From: Candidatus Hodarchaeota archaeon
Lineage (GTDB): Archaea; Asgardarchaeota; Heimdallarchaeia; Hodarchaeales; Hodarchaeaceae
Direction of reading: 5' to 3'
DNA length: 16,859 nucleotides
Assembly: GCA_016839665.1 (NCBI GenBank)
Contig: JAEOTU010000019.1
Coordinates: 1 to 16,859, forward strand
Position 1 is the first letter of the stretch, and each line of letters begins with the position of its first letter. Of the stretch, positions 1 to 8,441 are shown piece by piece. A model generated the notes under the pieces. It ran no database searches. It had not been told where the DNA came from and saw nothing but the letters and a program-made list of their open reading frames with translations. The translations under genes were made by a program, and so were the position numbers.

Positions 1-258
1 GGGCCCTTCTGGCAAGCACCCACAATATTAGAAGGTACAGATCAAGTGGTGCCAGTGGATGTTTATGTTCCTGGGTGTCCTCCTCGTCCAGAGGCTATGT
101 GGGCTGGTCTTCATCGTCTCCAGGAAAAAATTAGAGCTGATGGAATTTTTATTCCTGAACCACTACTTGAAGAACCTACGGAGTTCTATGATCGAACCCC
201 TCCCGTAACTGATTTCAGATTACGTTATAAAGATCTAAAAAAGGAGGTTGAGAAGTGA
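1..258 (+). CDS. nuoB: Complex I subunit NuoB (PSST/20 kDa), C-terminal part only
   Basis: The reading frame is open from base 1, so the gene starts upstream of the window. About 85 C-terminal residues are visible. They include the family signature [10 protein letters not shown], whose Cys is the last of the four ligands of cluster N2, the [4Fe-4S] centre that passes electrons to quinone. The other three ligands lie outside the window. NuoB sits with NuoC, D and I in the peripheral arm on the cytoplasmic face. The tail after the signature (about 50 residues, charged, ending KKEVEK) is somewhat longer than a minimal NuoB. The stop codon overlaps the GTG start of nuoC by four bases (GTGA), which implies translational coupling. 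Family assignment is secure; completeness and the nuoA neighbour cannot be judged. Confidence 0.93.
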   Translation, partial: GPFWQAPTILEGTDQVVPVDVYVPGCPPRPEAMWAGLHRLQEKIRADGIFIPEPLLEEPTEFYDRTPPVTDFRLRYKDLKKEVEK

Positions 259-764
259 CGGCAATAGAAAATCATGTTACTCAATTAAGGGATAAATTTG
301 GTGTCAAATTATTCTCAGCAGAAATTACCACGACTAATCGTATTCGATTGCATATACATGGAGACGATATAGTTGATGTTATGCAGTTCATTGCCTCCGA
401 ATTAGGGTTTACATCATTAGAAGCGATTTCAGGAGTCGATTATGAGACATATTTTGAGGTAGTGTATCATCTAGATAGATGGGACGGCGATGCAACTGTA
501 ATTCAGGTTCATGTCAAGATTGAAGATCGTGAAACTCCCACAATTCCTTCTGTAACTTCTATTTGGGGATCAGCAAATTGGCATGAAAGAGAACTCTTTG
601 ATCTTTTTGGGATTAAAGTAGAAAATCACCCGAATTTGAAACGGATTCTTCTCCCCGAAGAATGGGATGAGTATGAACATAAACACATTTCAGAACTGCA
701 TCCAATGCGCCGTGATTATCAATTACCCGAGAAACCGTTTTCATTCAAACCTCAAGCTAAATGA
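255..764 (+). CDS. nuoC: Complex I subunit NuoC (30 kDa)
   Basis: This 169-residue protein is a stand-alone NuoC, not fused to NuoD as in E. coli. It is a structural subunit of the peripheral arm that contacts NuoD and NuoB near the quinone pocket and binds no cofactor. The diagnostic stretch [12 protein letters not shown] lies around residues 108-119, followed by [13 protein letters not shown] and a final MRRDY. Between EEW and RRDY there are roughly eight more residues than in typical members, a small His/Glu-rich insertion. The GTG start at 255 is supported by the strong SD AAGGAGG (241-247) seven bases upstream and by the four-base overlap with nuoB. The gap to nuoD is 17 bases. Confidence 0.95.
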   Translation: MTAIENHVTQLRDKFGVKLFSAEITTTNRIRLHIHGDDIVDVMQFIASELGFTSLEAISGVDYETYFEVVYHLDRWDGDATVIQVHVKIEDRETPTIPSVTSIWGSANWHERELFDLFGIKVENHPNLKRILLPEEWDEYEHKHISELHPMRRDYQLPEKPFSFKPQAK

Positions 765-781
765 CGGGAATGTAAGTAATC

Positions 782-1870
782 ATGAGTGAACAAATGTATA
801 TTCACATGGGTCCCCAACACCCTGTAAATCATGGTTTATGGACTCTAAAAGTACGGACAGCAGGAGAACTCGTGGTCGATGTTGAAGTGTTAATAGGATA
901 TATTTTCAGGATGATTGAAAAGATTGCTGAATCACGTCCTTATAACTCTATACAACCTTTAACCGACAGACTCTGTTATAATGCAGCAATGAGTTGGGAA
1001 GCATGTTACACCTTAGCAGTAGAAAAACTGTTGGAGATCGAGATCAATGATCGAGTACAGTATATTCGTACAATTATGTTAGAGCTTCAACGTATTGCTT
1101 CGCACTTAACTTGGATTTCCGCGTTCTCTGCAGATGTCGGTGTTATTTCCATGCAAGTTATCTCTTTTCGGGAAAGAGAATATGTGCTAGATCTGTTGGA
1201 GCATGTGACAGGATCCCGAATGATGTATAATTACTTCACTGCAGGGGGATTACGCCGTGATTTGCCACAAGGGTTTGAAGACGATTGTTGCAGCCTAACA
1301 TATTATCTAGATGAGCGAATTCAAGAATATAAAGCTATTCTAGAGGATTCAAAGGTATTCAGGCTTAGAAGCGAGAATGTTGGAATATTGAACAAAGAAA
1401 TTGCTTTAAATCTTGGTGCTACTGGTCCTATGTTACGGGCATCAGGAGTAAAAGCTGATTTAAGAAAGATTGAGCCATATTTGGTATATAATGACCTTGA
1501 TTTTGAGGTTCCTGTACGATCGGCTGGGGATTGTTTTGCTCGTTATGAGATTCGAATGGAAGAGATGTTCCAATCAAATCATATAATTCGTCAAGCGCTT
1601 GACCAAATGCCTTCAGAGGGGGAAATTTTTCAAAAACCTCCACGAAAATTGCCTAAAGGCGATGTTTACTTCCGAACAGAAGATCCTCGGGGAGAAGCTG
1701 CTTTTTTTATCATTGGAAATGACGATAAAATTCCTTATCGTGTGAAGATTAAATCTCCTGCTTATTCTAATTTAGCAATAATAAATTCAATTCTCAGAGG
1801 GGTAAAAGTGGCAGATATTGCTCCTACGGTGGCAAGTATAGATCTTTGTATGGGGGAAATCGACCGATAG
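782..1870 (+). CDS. nuoD: Complex I subunit NuoD (49 kDa), quinone-site subunit
   Basis: This 362-residue protein is homologous to the large subunit of [NiFe] hydrogenases and forms the quinone pocket with NuoB and NuoH. The GPQHPVNHG motif (residues 10-18) retains both conserved His (H13, H17), and the pocket Tyr is Y66 in DRLCY. The mid-section GPMLRASG and the terminal SIDLCMGEIDR are standard apart from two substitutions. C65 stands where complex I subunits usually have Asp, and C356 stands where the first Cys of the hydrogenase C-terminal motif would be. The second cysteine of each CxxC pair is missing (A68; E359), so no NiFe site is expected. The ATG has only a weak SD. The stop at 1868-1870 is followed directly by the SD of nuoH, leaving no room for nuoE/F/G. 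Confidence 0.96.
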   Translation: MSEQMYIHMGPQHPVNHGLWTLKVRTAGELVVDVEVLIGYIFRMIEKIAESRPYNSIQPLTDRLCYNAAMSWEACYTLAVEKLLEIEINDRVQYIRTIMLELQRIASHLTWISAFSADVGVISMQVISFREREYVLDLLEHVTGSRMMYNYFTAGGLRRDLPQGFEDDCCSLTYYLDERIQEYKAILEDSKVFRLRSENVGILNKEIALNLGATGPMLRASGVKADLRKIEPYLVYNDLDFEVPVRSAGDCFARYEIRMEEMFQSNHIIRQALDQMPSEGEIFQKPPRKLPKGDVYFRTEDPRGEAAFFIIGNDDKIPYRVKIKSPAYSNLAIINSILRGVKVADIAPTVASIDLCMGEIDR

Positions 1871-1879
1871 GTGAAGAAT

Positions 1880-3058
1880 ATGGGTTATGGTATGTATGAG
1901 TGGCTTGTTGATGGGTTTATCTTACCATTGATAGGTGGCTTAGACTTAGTTCCTGACGCGCAAATCGCTTCAGATGGTCCGATAAGGTTTTTCATTATTG
2001 ATGCGCTTGAAATGACAACTATTCTCTTATTTTTAATCATCAATACAATCATGTTAATCTGGTTAGAAAGGAAGGTCTCATCAGGACGTGCATGGACCGC
2101 GCGGGGCCCTGTTTTTATAGATTTCAATTATGGGCATTTCTTTTCTTGGCCTTTTGGTAAAAGAACATGGAAATTCGGATTCTTGCAGAATATCGCGGAG
2201 TTCCTGAAATTTTTCTCCAAGGAGGATATTGTACCTGAAAAAGCCGATAAATTTCCTTTTAATATTGGCTTTTTTGCCTTTGTGGTTGCTCCTCCATTCA
2301 TACTAGGAGCATTATTACCTCTCGGTGCTGTTACAGTGATTGCTGATCCTGCTGTAGGTTTTTTACTTATCTTTGCTTTATTTTCTTTGTATCCTGTTGG
2401 TGTTCTTATTACAGGATGGTCTTCGAATAATAAATATTCCCTCCTGGGAGGATTCCGGTCAGCAGCTCAAATGATTAGCTATGAGATTCCATTGATGCTC
2501 TCTGTTGCCGCAGTTGTCTTGGCTACACATTCATTTTCTCTGATTGATATTGCAAAACAACAAACTACGACACTGGGTTCATTGCCTTTTGCTATTCTGA
2601 TGCCAATTGGATTTATAGTGTTCATGGCTTCGTTAGCAGCTGAAACAGAGAGAATTCCTTTTGATATTCCTGAGGCTGAAGCAGAATTGGTTATGGGTTG
2701 GAGGACCGAACTCACAGGATTTCGATATATGATGTCAATGGCGACAGAATATTTCATCCTCTTGATTGGTGCATTCATAGGAATCTTTCTTTTTTGGGGA
2801 GGACCTTATTTACCTTTTAATCCTCTAAATATAAATAGTCAAATTGAGACTAATACTCTTCTTGCTTTTATAATTGTCCAAGTGAAGCTGTGGATATTCA
2901 TCTTCTTGTATATCTGGATTCGTGCCTCATTACCAAGGGTAAGAATAGACCAATTGCTTGATATTGGATGGAAGAGATTGATTCCTCTGGCAATTCTGAA
3001 CATAGTCTATGTTGTATTTATTGTACTGAATTTTTCTCAATTATTTGGAGTGGGTTAG
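1880..3058 (+). CDS. nuoH: Complex I membrane subunit NuoH (ND1-like)
   Basis: This is the membrane subunit that joins the peripheral arm to the pump arm and lines the quinone channel. It shows about eight hydrophobic segments. The family signature AAETERIPFDIPEAEAELV encodes the acidic loop thought to couple quinone chemistry to pumping. The KEDIVP motif follows the first long loop. That loop, between ERK and GFLQ, is 36 residues instead of the usual 19 or so, and the typical RxGPNRxGxxG stretch is rebuilt with many aromatics. I chose ATG 1880 because AGGTGA (1869-1874) is spaced five bases before it. A longer reading starts at GTG 1871, inside that SD, and would add three residues. nuoI begins four bases after the stop. 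Confidence 0.95.
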   Translation: MGYGMYEWLVDGFILPLIGGLDLVPDAQIASDGPIRFFIIDALEMTTILLFLIINTIMLIWLERKVSSGRAWTARGPVFIDFNYGHFFSWPFGKRTWKFGFLQNIAEFLKFFSKEDIVPEKADKFPFNIGFFAFVVAPPFILGALLPLGAVTVIADPAVGFLLIFALFSLYPVGVLITGWSSNNKYSLLGGFRSAAQMISYEIPLMLSVAAVVLATHSFSLIDIAKQQTTTLGSLPFAILMPIGFIVFMASLAAETERIPFDIPEAEAELVMGWRTELTGFRYMMSMATEYFILLIGAFIGIFLFWGGPYLPFNPLNINSQIETNTLLAFIIVQVKLWIFIFLYIWIRASLPRVRIDQLLDIGWKRLIPLAILNIVYVVFIVLNFSQLFGVG

Positions 3059-3061
3059 TGA

Positions 3062-3685
3062 ATGGTGAATTTTCGTTATATTCCCAATCTGTTAATTACT
3101 CGGCCATTAGCATATATTGCCAGACATTTCATGAAAAGACCTATTACAATTCCTGATGGCGATCGTAGAAATAAAGACACGATATATTTCCCAGAGGAGC
3201 TTGCAAAACAAGGACAAACTATCTTAGATCGGGATTTCTCTTTTTCAGACGTTTTCAAACACACTCCTCATATTTCACCTAATTTTCGTGGATTGTTAGC
3301 GTTGAATCTCATGAATTGCACAGGTTGTAAGGCTTGTTTTCGAGCATGTCCTAATCAATGCATTGAAATGAAACTTCTCGATCCTCAACCTCCTCATTGG
3401 GAAAAAAAGCGACCATTAGAATCTCCTCAGATGTTCATTGGCCGTTGTATGTATTGTGGTCTTTGTGTCGCTTCATGCAAATTCGATGCTTTATTTCATT
3501 CAGCTGGATTTGATGGTGCTGCCTCAAGAAAAGAAGAGTTATATCATAACTATTTTGATTTGTACAATGTTTTCAAATTGTATTTCCCGAAAGAGTATGC
3601 AGAACAGCAGAAAGAGTATGTAGAAACATATGGGAAGCCAATTGAAGAGTTTTTAATTCATACAAAGAAGGATACGGATGATTGA
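3062..3685 (+). CDS. nuoI: Complex I subunit NuoI (TYKY), two [4Fe-4S] clusters
   Basis: This 207-residue peripheral-arm ferredoxin subunit carries clusters N6a and N6b, which relay electrons to N2 in NuoB. Cluster one uses C86, C89, C92 and C96 (CTGCKACFRACPNQC). Cluster two uses C129, C132, C135 and C139 (CMYCGLCVASCK). All eight ligands are present. In the second motif the residue after the last Cys is Lys instead of the usual Pro. The N-terminal 80 residues contain the amphipathic segment that anchors the protein to the membrane arm, and the C-terminal 60 residues are rich in Tyr, Lys and Glu. In a NuoEFG-less complex this subunit is the likely docking point for the unknown electron donor. 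The stop overlaps a TTG that could start nuoJ. Confidence 0.95.
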   Translation: MVNFRYIPNLLITRPLAYIARHFMKRPITIPDGDRRNKDTIYFPEELAKQGQTILDRDFSFSDVFKHTPHISPNFRGLLALNLMNCTGCKACFRACPNQCIEMKLLDPQPPHWEKKRPLESPQMFIGRCMYCGLCVASCKFDALFHSAGFDGAASRKEELYHNYFDLYNVFKLYFPKEYAEQQKEYVETYGKPIEEFLIHTKKDTDD

Positions 3686-3687
3686 AA

Positions 3688-4245
3688 ATGGCATTAATCT
3701 CTCTTGAACTATTCGCAATTTTAGAATGGTTAGTGTTAATTGTATTAATTGGTTATACAACAGGTTCAGCATTCCTAGCTGTAACAGTTAAAAGTGTTTA
3801 TCATGCTGTCCTGTGGTTGATTTTCACCCTGTTAGGGGTGGCGATGATATTCCTTCTGTATGCTGAATCGGCATTGTTGCTTGTTATTCAAATGATTGTA
3901 TATGCTGGAGGAATCACCATTTTAATGTTGTTTGCGATCTCTCTTTCTGGAAAAGAGGCTATGTTTGAGGAACAAAAAGGTTTGAAATTATTGGATTGGC
4001 GATTAAGTTTTGCCGGGGGATTTATTCTACTGATTATCGCTTTTTATATTCTTTCACAAGTCAGTAGTATTTTTTGGCAAAAACCTGACCTAACCGACAA
4101 GCCTAGTGAAATAGATTTAATAGGAGATATGGCCGAGATGTTATTCACGGTTCATGGAGGGACATTATTAGTGTTAGGATTCCTTTTACTTGCAGCAATG
4201 CTTGGCAGTGTTTATCTAGTCAAGAAAGAGGTGGAAGACAGATGA
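3688..4245 (+). CDS. nuoJ: Complex I membrane subunit NuoJ (ND6-like)
   Basis: This is a membrane subunit of about 185 residues with five hydrophobic segments. The third, IQMIVYAGGITILMLFA, matches the YAG signature whose pi-bulge switches conformation during coupling. The last segment (LLVLGFLLLAAMLGSVYLV) is followed by a charged tail. The start is ATG 3688, preceded by GGATGAT (3676-3682) at five-base spacing. A TTG at 3682 overlapping the nuoI stop would add two residues and is less likely. It overlaps nuoK by four bases (ATGA). The length is normal for the family. NuoJ sequences are poorly conserved, so the assignment rests on both the signature and the I-J-K gene order. Confidence 0.9.
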   Translation: MALISLELFAILEWLVLIVLIGYTTGSAFLAVTVKSVYHAVLWLIFTLLGVAMIFLLYAESALLLVIQMIVYAGGITILMLFAISLSGKEAMFEEQKGLKLLDWRLSFAGGFILLIIAFYILSQVSSIFWQKPDLTDKPSEIDLIGDMAEMLFTVHGGTLLVLGFLLLAAMLGSVYLVKKEVEDR

Positions 4246-4556
4246 TTGACTTAGATGCATGGGTTTTTGTTGGAATAGCTCTTATTTTATTTTTAATCGG
4301 CTTTGCAGGATTCATTAAATCTCAATCTGCAGTCCGAATGTTAATATCAATCGAAATTATGATAAACTCTGCGAATATTAATTTCGCAATTTTTGCATTA
4401 TATAATGATCTCACTTTTGTAACAGGTCATGTGGGTGTTATTATTAGTATTGCGCTGGCTGCAGCCGAGGCAGCAGTCGGATTGGGGATCATCTTGTCGA
4501 TTTTTCGAACTCATGGGACAATAGATGCTTCAGATTTCATCGAACTAAAAGGTTAG
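4242..4556 (+). CDS. nuoK: Complex I membrane subunit NuoK (ND4L-like)
   Basis: This 104-residue protein has three transmembrane helices. It keeps the two buried glutamates that define the family: E38 in SIEIMINSANINF and E76 in AAAEAAVGLGIIL. These form the E-channel that links the quinone site to the antiporter-like subunits. Length and motif spacing are typical. The ATG overlaps the nuoJ stop and has SD GAGGTGG (4228-4234) about seven bases upstream. The gap to nuoL is 20 bases and contains the nuoL SD. Confidence 0.95.
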   Translation: MIDLDAWVFVGIALILFLIGFAGFIKSQSAVRMLISIEIMINSANINFAIFALYNDLTFVTGHVGVIISIALAAAEAAVGLGIILSIFRTHGTIDASDFIELKG

Positions 4557-4576
4557 AATAAAAGGTGAATTAGAAT

Positions 4577-6853
4577 ATGGCAGAAGAGATAGTACTTGGC
4601 AACTTAGCGTTCTTAATTTGGTTAATTCCAATCCTTGCTTCGTTTGTCGTCCTTTTCTTTGGAAAATATGTCGATAAGAGCGCCCATGGTCATATAATTG
4701 CACTAATTGCTATGGGTACTAGTCTTATTCTAACTCTTTTCATTTCAGGGCAAGTATTGATCCAACTCCTCTTTGGAGGACATCATGTTGAATATGGTAC
4801 CCCCTTGTTAGAGAATGGTTTTCCACTCCTCAATTGGCTTGAAGTTGGTGGTTTGAAACTCGAGGTTGGAGTTTTAATCGATCCTCTTTCCGCAATAGTT
4901 AGCTTAATGGTAGTTTTTGTTGCTTTTCTAGTTGTTGTCTATAGTAGAAGCTATATGTCTCATGAGGGTTCCCCTCGCTACTATGCAGAGATTTTACTAT
5001 TCTCTGCTGCAATGCTAGGTCTTGTTTTTTCACCTAACTTTATTCAATTATTTTTATTTTGGGAAATAATGGGAGTTTGTAGCTATTTACTGATTGGATA
5101 TTTTTATGATAAAGAAGTCGTTCCTGAAGGGCAACCCCATCCTGCTTCCGCTGCCAAGAAAGCCTTCTTAACAACCAAGGTAGGAGACGTCTTTCTATTT
5201 GTAGGAATAATCCTCCTTTGGGTCCAAACTAATACTTTTGATTTTATTGAACTCCGTGATGCTCATGGTATAGAACCAGGATTATTAGTTTTAATTGCTC
5301 TGTGTATATTTGGAGGGGCTGTAGGAAAATCAGCTCAATTTCCACTCCATGTTTGGTTACCAGATGCAATGGCTGGTCCAACAACAGTAAGTTGTCTTAT
5401 TCATAGTGCAACAATGGTGAAGGCTGGAATATTTTTAGTTGCTCGAAGCTTTTTCTTATTATTTGAACATTCCGAAGAAGCAATGTTAATAGTTGCTTTA
5501 ATAGGTGGCATCACGGCGATTATGGCTGGTACAATTGCTCTAGTTAAAACAGATATAAAAGGTGTGTTAGCCTACAGTACAATTTCACAATTAGGATACA
5601 TGACCATTGGATTAGGCGTTGGAGGAATGGCTGTAGCGGTGTTTCATATTATTAATCATGGGATTTTCAAAGCTTTACTCTTTCTATCCGCTGGTTCTGT
5701 GATTCATGGCTCTGGAACTCAAGATATTCGTGAAATGGGTGGACTGAAGGAAAAGATGCCCCATACATGGAAAGTCATGCTAATTGGATCTCTTTCTTTA
5801 GCAGGAATCGGAAATGGCTTTTTCAGCAAGGACGCAATAATCCTGCATACACTTTACAAAGCACAACATTCCGATTATGGCTCTTTGATAATGATAATAT
5901 GGCTCTTTTCAGTAATTACAGCCTTTCTAACGGCTTTCTACATATTCAGGATGTGGTTTCTAGTATTCCCAGGAACGAATCGTAACCCTGGGCATCATAT
6001 CCATGAATCTGATCCATGGATGACCGTTCCTTTATGGTCATTAGCAATCGTCTCTCTAATCCTAGCAGGTATCTATTTCATCGGCAATATTCCTGTTCTT
6101 AACATTGAAATTGTTCCTCTATTGAATATTGAACATCATCTGGTTGAATGGTTAGAAGGACCATGGCTTCCTGAGTTACCTCACATAGGATTAGACCTGA
6201 CATTTTTAACACAGGTTTCATCAATTTTACTAGCAGTTTTAGGCATTGGATTAGCCTACTTAATCTATTACCCACGATCGGATGCTCAAATCACTTTTAT
6301 TGAGGGTGATCCTTCATTCACTATTGAGGTTCCAGAATCCTCGGGTTTTATCACAAAAGTACAAGTTGGAATGCGTTCATTTGTACGTAGAGTCAAAATA
6401 TCCTCCCCAGGTCGTGGTGTCCAACGTATTTTAGAAGCAGGGTATTATATTGATGATTTATTCCTTGGATTAGTCTATTTTGTTTATGAGTATTATTGTG
6501 AAGCAATGAATTGGATAGAAAGAAATGTATTGGATCGTACAGTTCGTTTAGTTGGATTAATAGGTTATGAATTATGTGGCGCCTCGAAATGGTTCGATGA
6601 TCATGTGGTTGATGGAGCAGTTAGATTAACAGGAAGAGCTTCATATGAATTATGCGGACTTGCTAAGGCAACAGATGAGCGAATAATAGATCACGGTATT
6701 ATTCGTAATTCAGCGAAAGGAGTTATGAAGACTGGGGGTTATCTCCGTCGAATTCAAACAGGAGTTGTTGAAAATTACGCTCTCTATACTCTCTTGGGAG
6801 CGATTTCTATTATATTAATTGCAATAATTGTAGTAGGGGTGGTACCCCTCTAA
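4577..6853 (+). CDS. nuoL: Complex I antiporter-like pump subunit NuoL (ND5-like)
   Basis: This 758-residue subunit is the distal Mrp-antiporter-like proton pump. Ion-path residues are visible: E163 in FWEIMGVCSYLL, K251 in GKSAQFPLHVWLPDAM, H276 in LIHSATMVKAG, and a Lys in FFSKDAI further on. About fourteen hydrophobic segments are followed by the long lateral region and a final helix (residues about 735-757), as expected for NuoL but not for NuoM or NuoN. At 758 residues it is longer than many NuoL proteins. Part of the excess is a 26-residue tandem repeat between residues 648 and 725, listed separately. The SD is AAAGGTGA (4561-4568), eight bases before the ATG. A 33-base gap separates it from nuoM. 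Confidence 0.96.
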   Translation: MAEEIVLGNLAFLIWLIPILASFVVLFFGKYVDKSAHGHIIALIAMGTSLILTLFISGQVLIQLLFGGHHVEYGTPLLENGFPLLNWLEVGGLKLEVGVLIDPLSAIVSLMVVFVAFLVVVYSRSYMSHEGSPRYYAEILLFSAAMLGLVFSPNFIQLFLFWEIMGVCSYLLIGYFYDKEVVPEGQPHPASAAKKAFLTTKVGDVFLFVGIILLWVQTNTFDFIELRDAHGIEPGLLVLIALCIFGGAVGKSAQFPLHVWLPDAMAGPTTVSCLIHSATMVKAGIFLVARSFFLLFEHSEEAMLIVALIGGITAIMAGTIALVKTDIKGVLAYSTISQLGYMTIGLGVGGMAVAVFHIINHGIFKALLFLSAGSVIHGSGTQDIREMGGLKEKMPHTWKVMLIGSLSLAGIGNGFFSKDAIILHTLYKAQHSDYGSLIMIIWLFSVITAFLTAFYIFRMWFLVFPGTNRNPGHHIHESDPWMTVPLWSLAIVSLILAGIYFIGNIPVLNIEIVPLLNIEHHLVEWLEGPWLPELPHIGLDLTFLTQVSSILLAVLGIGLAYLIYYPRSDAQITFIEGDPSFTIEVPESSGFITKVQVGMRSFVRRVKISSPGRGVQRILEAGYYIDDLFLGLVYFVYEYYCEAMNWIERNVLDRTVRLVGLIGYELCGASKWFDDHVVDGAVRLTGRASYELCGLAKATDERIIDHGIIRNSAKGVMKTGGYLRRIQTGVVENYALYTLLGAISIILIAIIVVGVVPL
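6518..6751 (+). repeat. Three-unit, 26-residue tandem repeat inside the NuoL C-terminus
   Basis: Residues 648-673, 674-699 and about 700-725 of NuoL repeat with a period of exactly 26. The pairs [VI][LVI]D occur at 653, 679 and 705. YELCG occurs at 664-668 and again at 690-694. RL occurs at 657-658 and 683-684. Units 1 and 2 are clearly alike; unit 3 keeps only the Asp and the hydrophobic pattern. Each unit would form one amphipathic helix-turn segment just before the last transmembrane helix. Confidence 0.75.
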
Positions 6854-6886
6854 AAGAAGGAAATATGGAATAAAGGTTGAAGACAA

Positions 6887-8404
6887 ATGTTGACACAAAT
6901 ATTCAATGGTGTTCCTAATATCGGAATACTATCTCTGATCTTCTTACTGCCCATTGTGGCAGCCCTTCCAACTTGGCTAGTAGGTCGTGTTCGTAATGAG
7001 TTTTCAAAGTGGTTTGCACTTATTATTAGTGCTGTTGTCATGATTTTAACAGTTATTGTCCTGATAAATTACGAACACCCTTCTAAAGGTAGTTGGGATT
7101 TAGTAGAGGAAATTCCTTGGATTGAAGCTATTGGAATGAGTTATTCACTAGGTGTTGACGGACTAAGCTTACCTTTGGTTTTGTTAAGTGGATTCATTTT
7201 TGTGGTAGCTGTCCTTGCTTCATTCAAAGAAATTCACGAGAGAGAACCCGCATACTATGCAATGATAATGTTGCTTGAAACAGGACTCATAGGAACGTTT
7301 CTTGCTACAGATTTCATCATATTCTATGTTGCTTGGGAACTCGTCCTAGTACCGATGTTTTTCCTCATCGGAATTTGGGGTGGCCCCAAAAAAGAATATG
7401 CAGCAATCTATTTCTTTATCTATACCCATGTTGCGTCTCTTGTTATGATTCTAGGCATTGTAGGTCTTTGGCTAGAATCTTCGAAGTACACTGGCACGGG
7501 GATTGGCACTTTCTCATTCACCGAGTTAACAAGCATGGCTGCTCAATTCGGAGCTGAACCATTCGTTCTCTTGATCTTCTTAGCATTATTGTTTGGATTT
7601 ATTGTGAAAGTACCAAGCGTTCCATTCCATACTTGGTTGCCTTTGGCTCACGTTGAAGCTCCTACACCAGGTTCAATGATTCTGGCTGGGTTACTCCTGA
7701 AAATGGGTGGTTATGGCTTATTAAGAATGGGTGGTTGGTTCTTACCCGATGCCCTTACTTATTTTGCCTGGTTAGTCGCTATTATTGGACTAGTTTCGCT
7801 ATTATATGGTTCTTGGGTCGCTCTCAGACAAGATGATATGAAAAGCCTTGTTGCTTATTCATCAGTAGGCCACATGGGAATTATCCTCCTCGGTTGTGCA
7901 ACTCAATCCCCCATAGGATTTGCTGGTGCAATGTACATGCAGATTGCTCATGGAATTATCTCCCCCCTAATGTTCTTTGTCGCTGGCACTATTGGACATG
8001 CTGCTCACACTCGTGACATTCCTAAACTCAAAGGAATCGCGAAAAATATGCCTCTGACTGCAGGAGTTATGGTTTATGGATCATTTGCAAGTGCTGGCTT
8101 ACCTGGTCTTGCTGGATTCTGGTCTGAATTATTAGCTTTTGTAGCTTTATTCAATTGGGGTGATTTTGGCAGAGTACTAGCTTTAATTGGAGTACTAGGG
8201 ATTATTTTTACCGCAGCATATTATCTATGGATGTTGCAACGAACCGTATTTGGTGATGTAAATCCTGAATTGGAACATGTGCATGATGTATCACACTGGT
8301 CCCAATATGCCGTTTTTGGGTTCCTATGTTTCTTTATATTACTTCTCGGAATTTTTCCAGCAATTTTACTGGATTTAATGGCAACTGCTACTTGGCCTCT
8401 ATAA
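6887..8404 (+). CDS. nuoM: Complex I antiporter-like pump subunit NuoM (ND4-like)
   Basis: This is a 505-residue membrane proton pump with about fourteen helices, of normal family length. Key residues are E151 in AWELVLVPMFFLIGIWGG, K241 in FIVKVPSVPFHTWLP, K272 in LLLKMGGYGLLRMGG, and the acidic residue of the terminal half-channel in LAGFWSEL. The ALAHVEAPT-type signature appears here as PLAHVEAPTPGSMILAG. No truncation or frameshift is seen. The upstream gap has the SD-like AAAGGTTGA (6873-6881) about five bases before the ATG. The gene lies after nuoL, as in bacterial and methanosarcinal operons. Confidence 0.96.
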   Translation: MLTQIFNGVPNIGILSLIFLLPIVAALPTWLVGRVRNEFSKWFALIISAVVMILTVIVLINYEHPSKGSWDLVEEIPWIEAIGMSYSLGVDGLSLPLVLLSGFIFVVAVLASFKEIHEREPAYYAMIMLLETGLIGTFLATDFIIFYVAWELVLVPMFFLIGIWGGPKKEYAAIYFFIYTHVASLVMILGIVGLWLESSKYTGTGIGTFSFTELTSMAAQFGAEPFVLLIFLALLFGFIVKVPSVPFHTWLPLAHVEAPTPGSMILAGLLLKMGGYGLLRMGGWFLPDALTYFAWLVAIIGLVSLLYGSWVALRQDDMKSLVAYSSVGHMGIILLGCATQSPIGFAGAMYMQIAHGIISPLMFFVAGTIGHAAHTRDIPKLKGIAKNMPLTAGVMVYGSFASAGLPGLAGFWSELLAFVALFNWGDFGRVLALIGVLGIIFTAAYYLWMLQRTVFGDVNPELEHVHDVSHWSQYAVFGFLCFFILLLGIFPAILLDLMATATWPL

Positions 8405-8441
8405 ATTGTGAAAATGAAATGAATCAAGGTGAACCGAAACC

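Noticed and set aside
1428..2778. Minus-strand open frames opposite nuoD and nuoH
   Set aside because: They lie entirely within strongly conserved complex I genes on the other strand, and their translations show no motif or family resemblance.
5767..7557. Short plus-strand frames inside nuoL and nuoM in a second frame
   Set aside because: Their sequences are out-of-frame readings of conserved membrane segments, without SD or family features.
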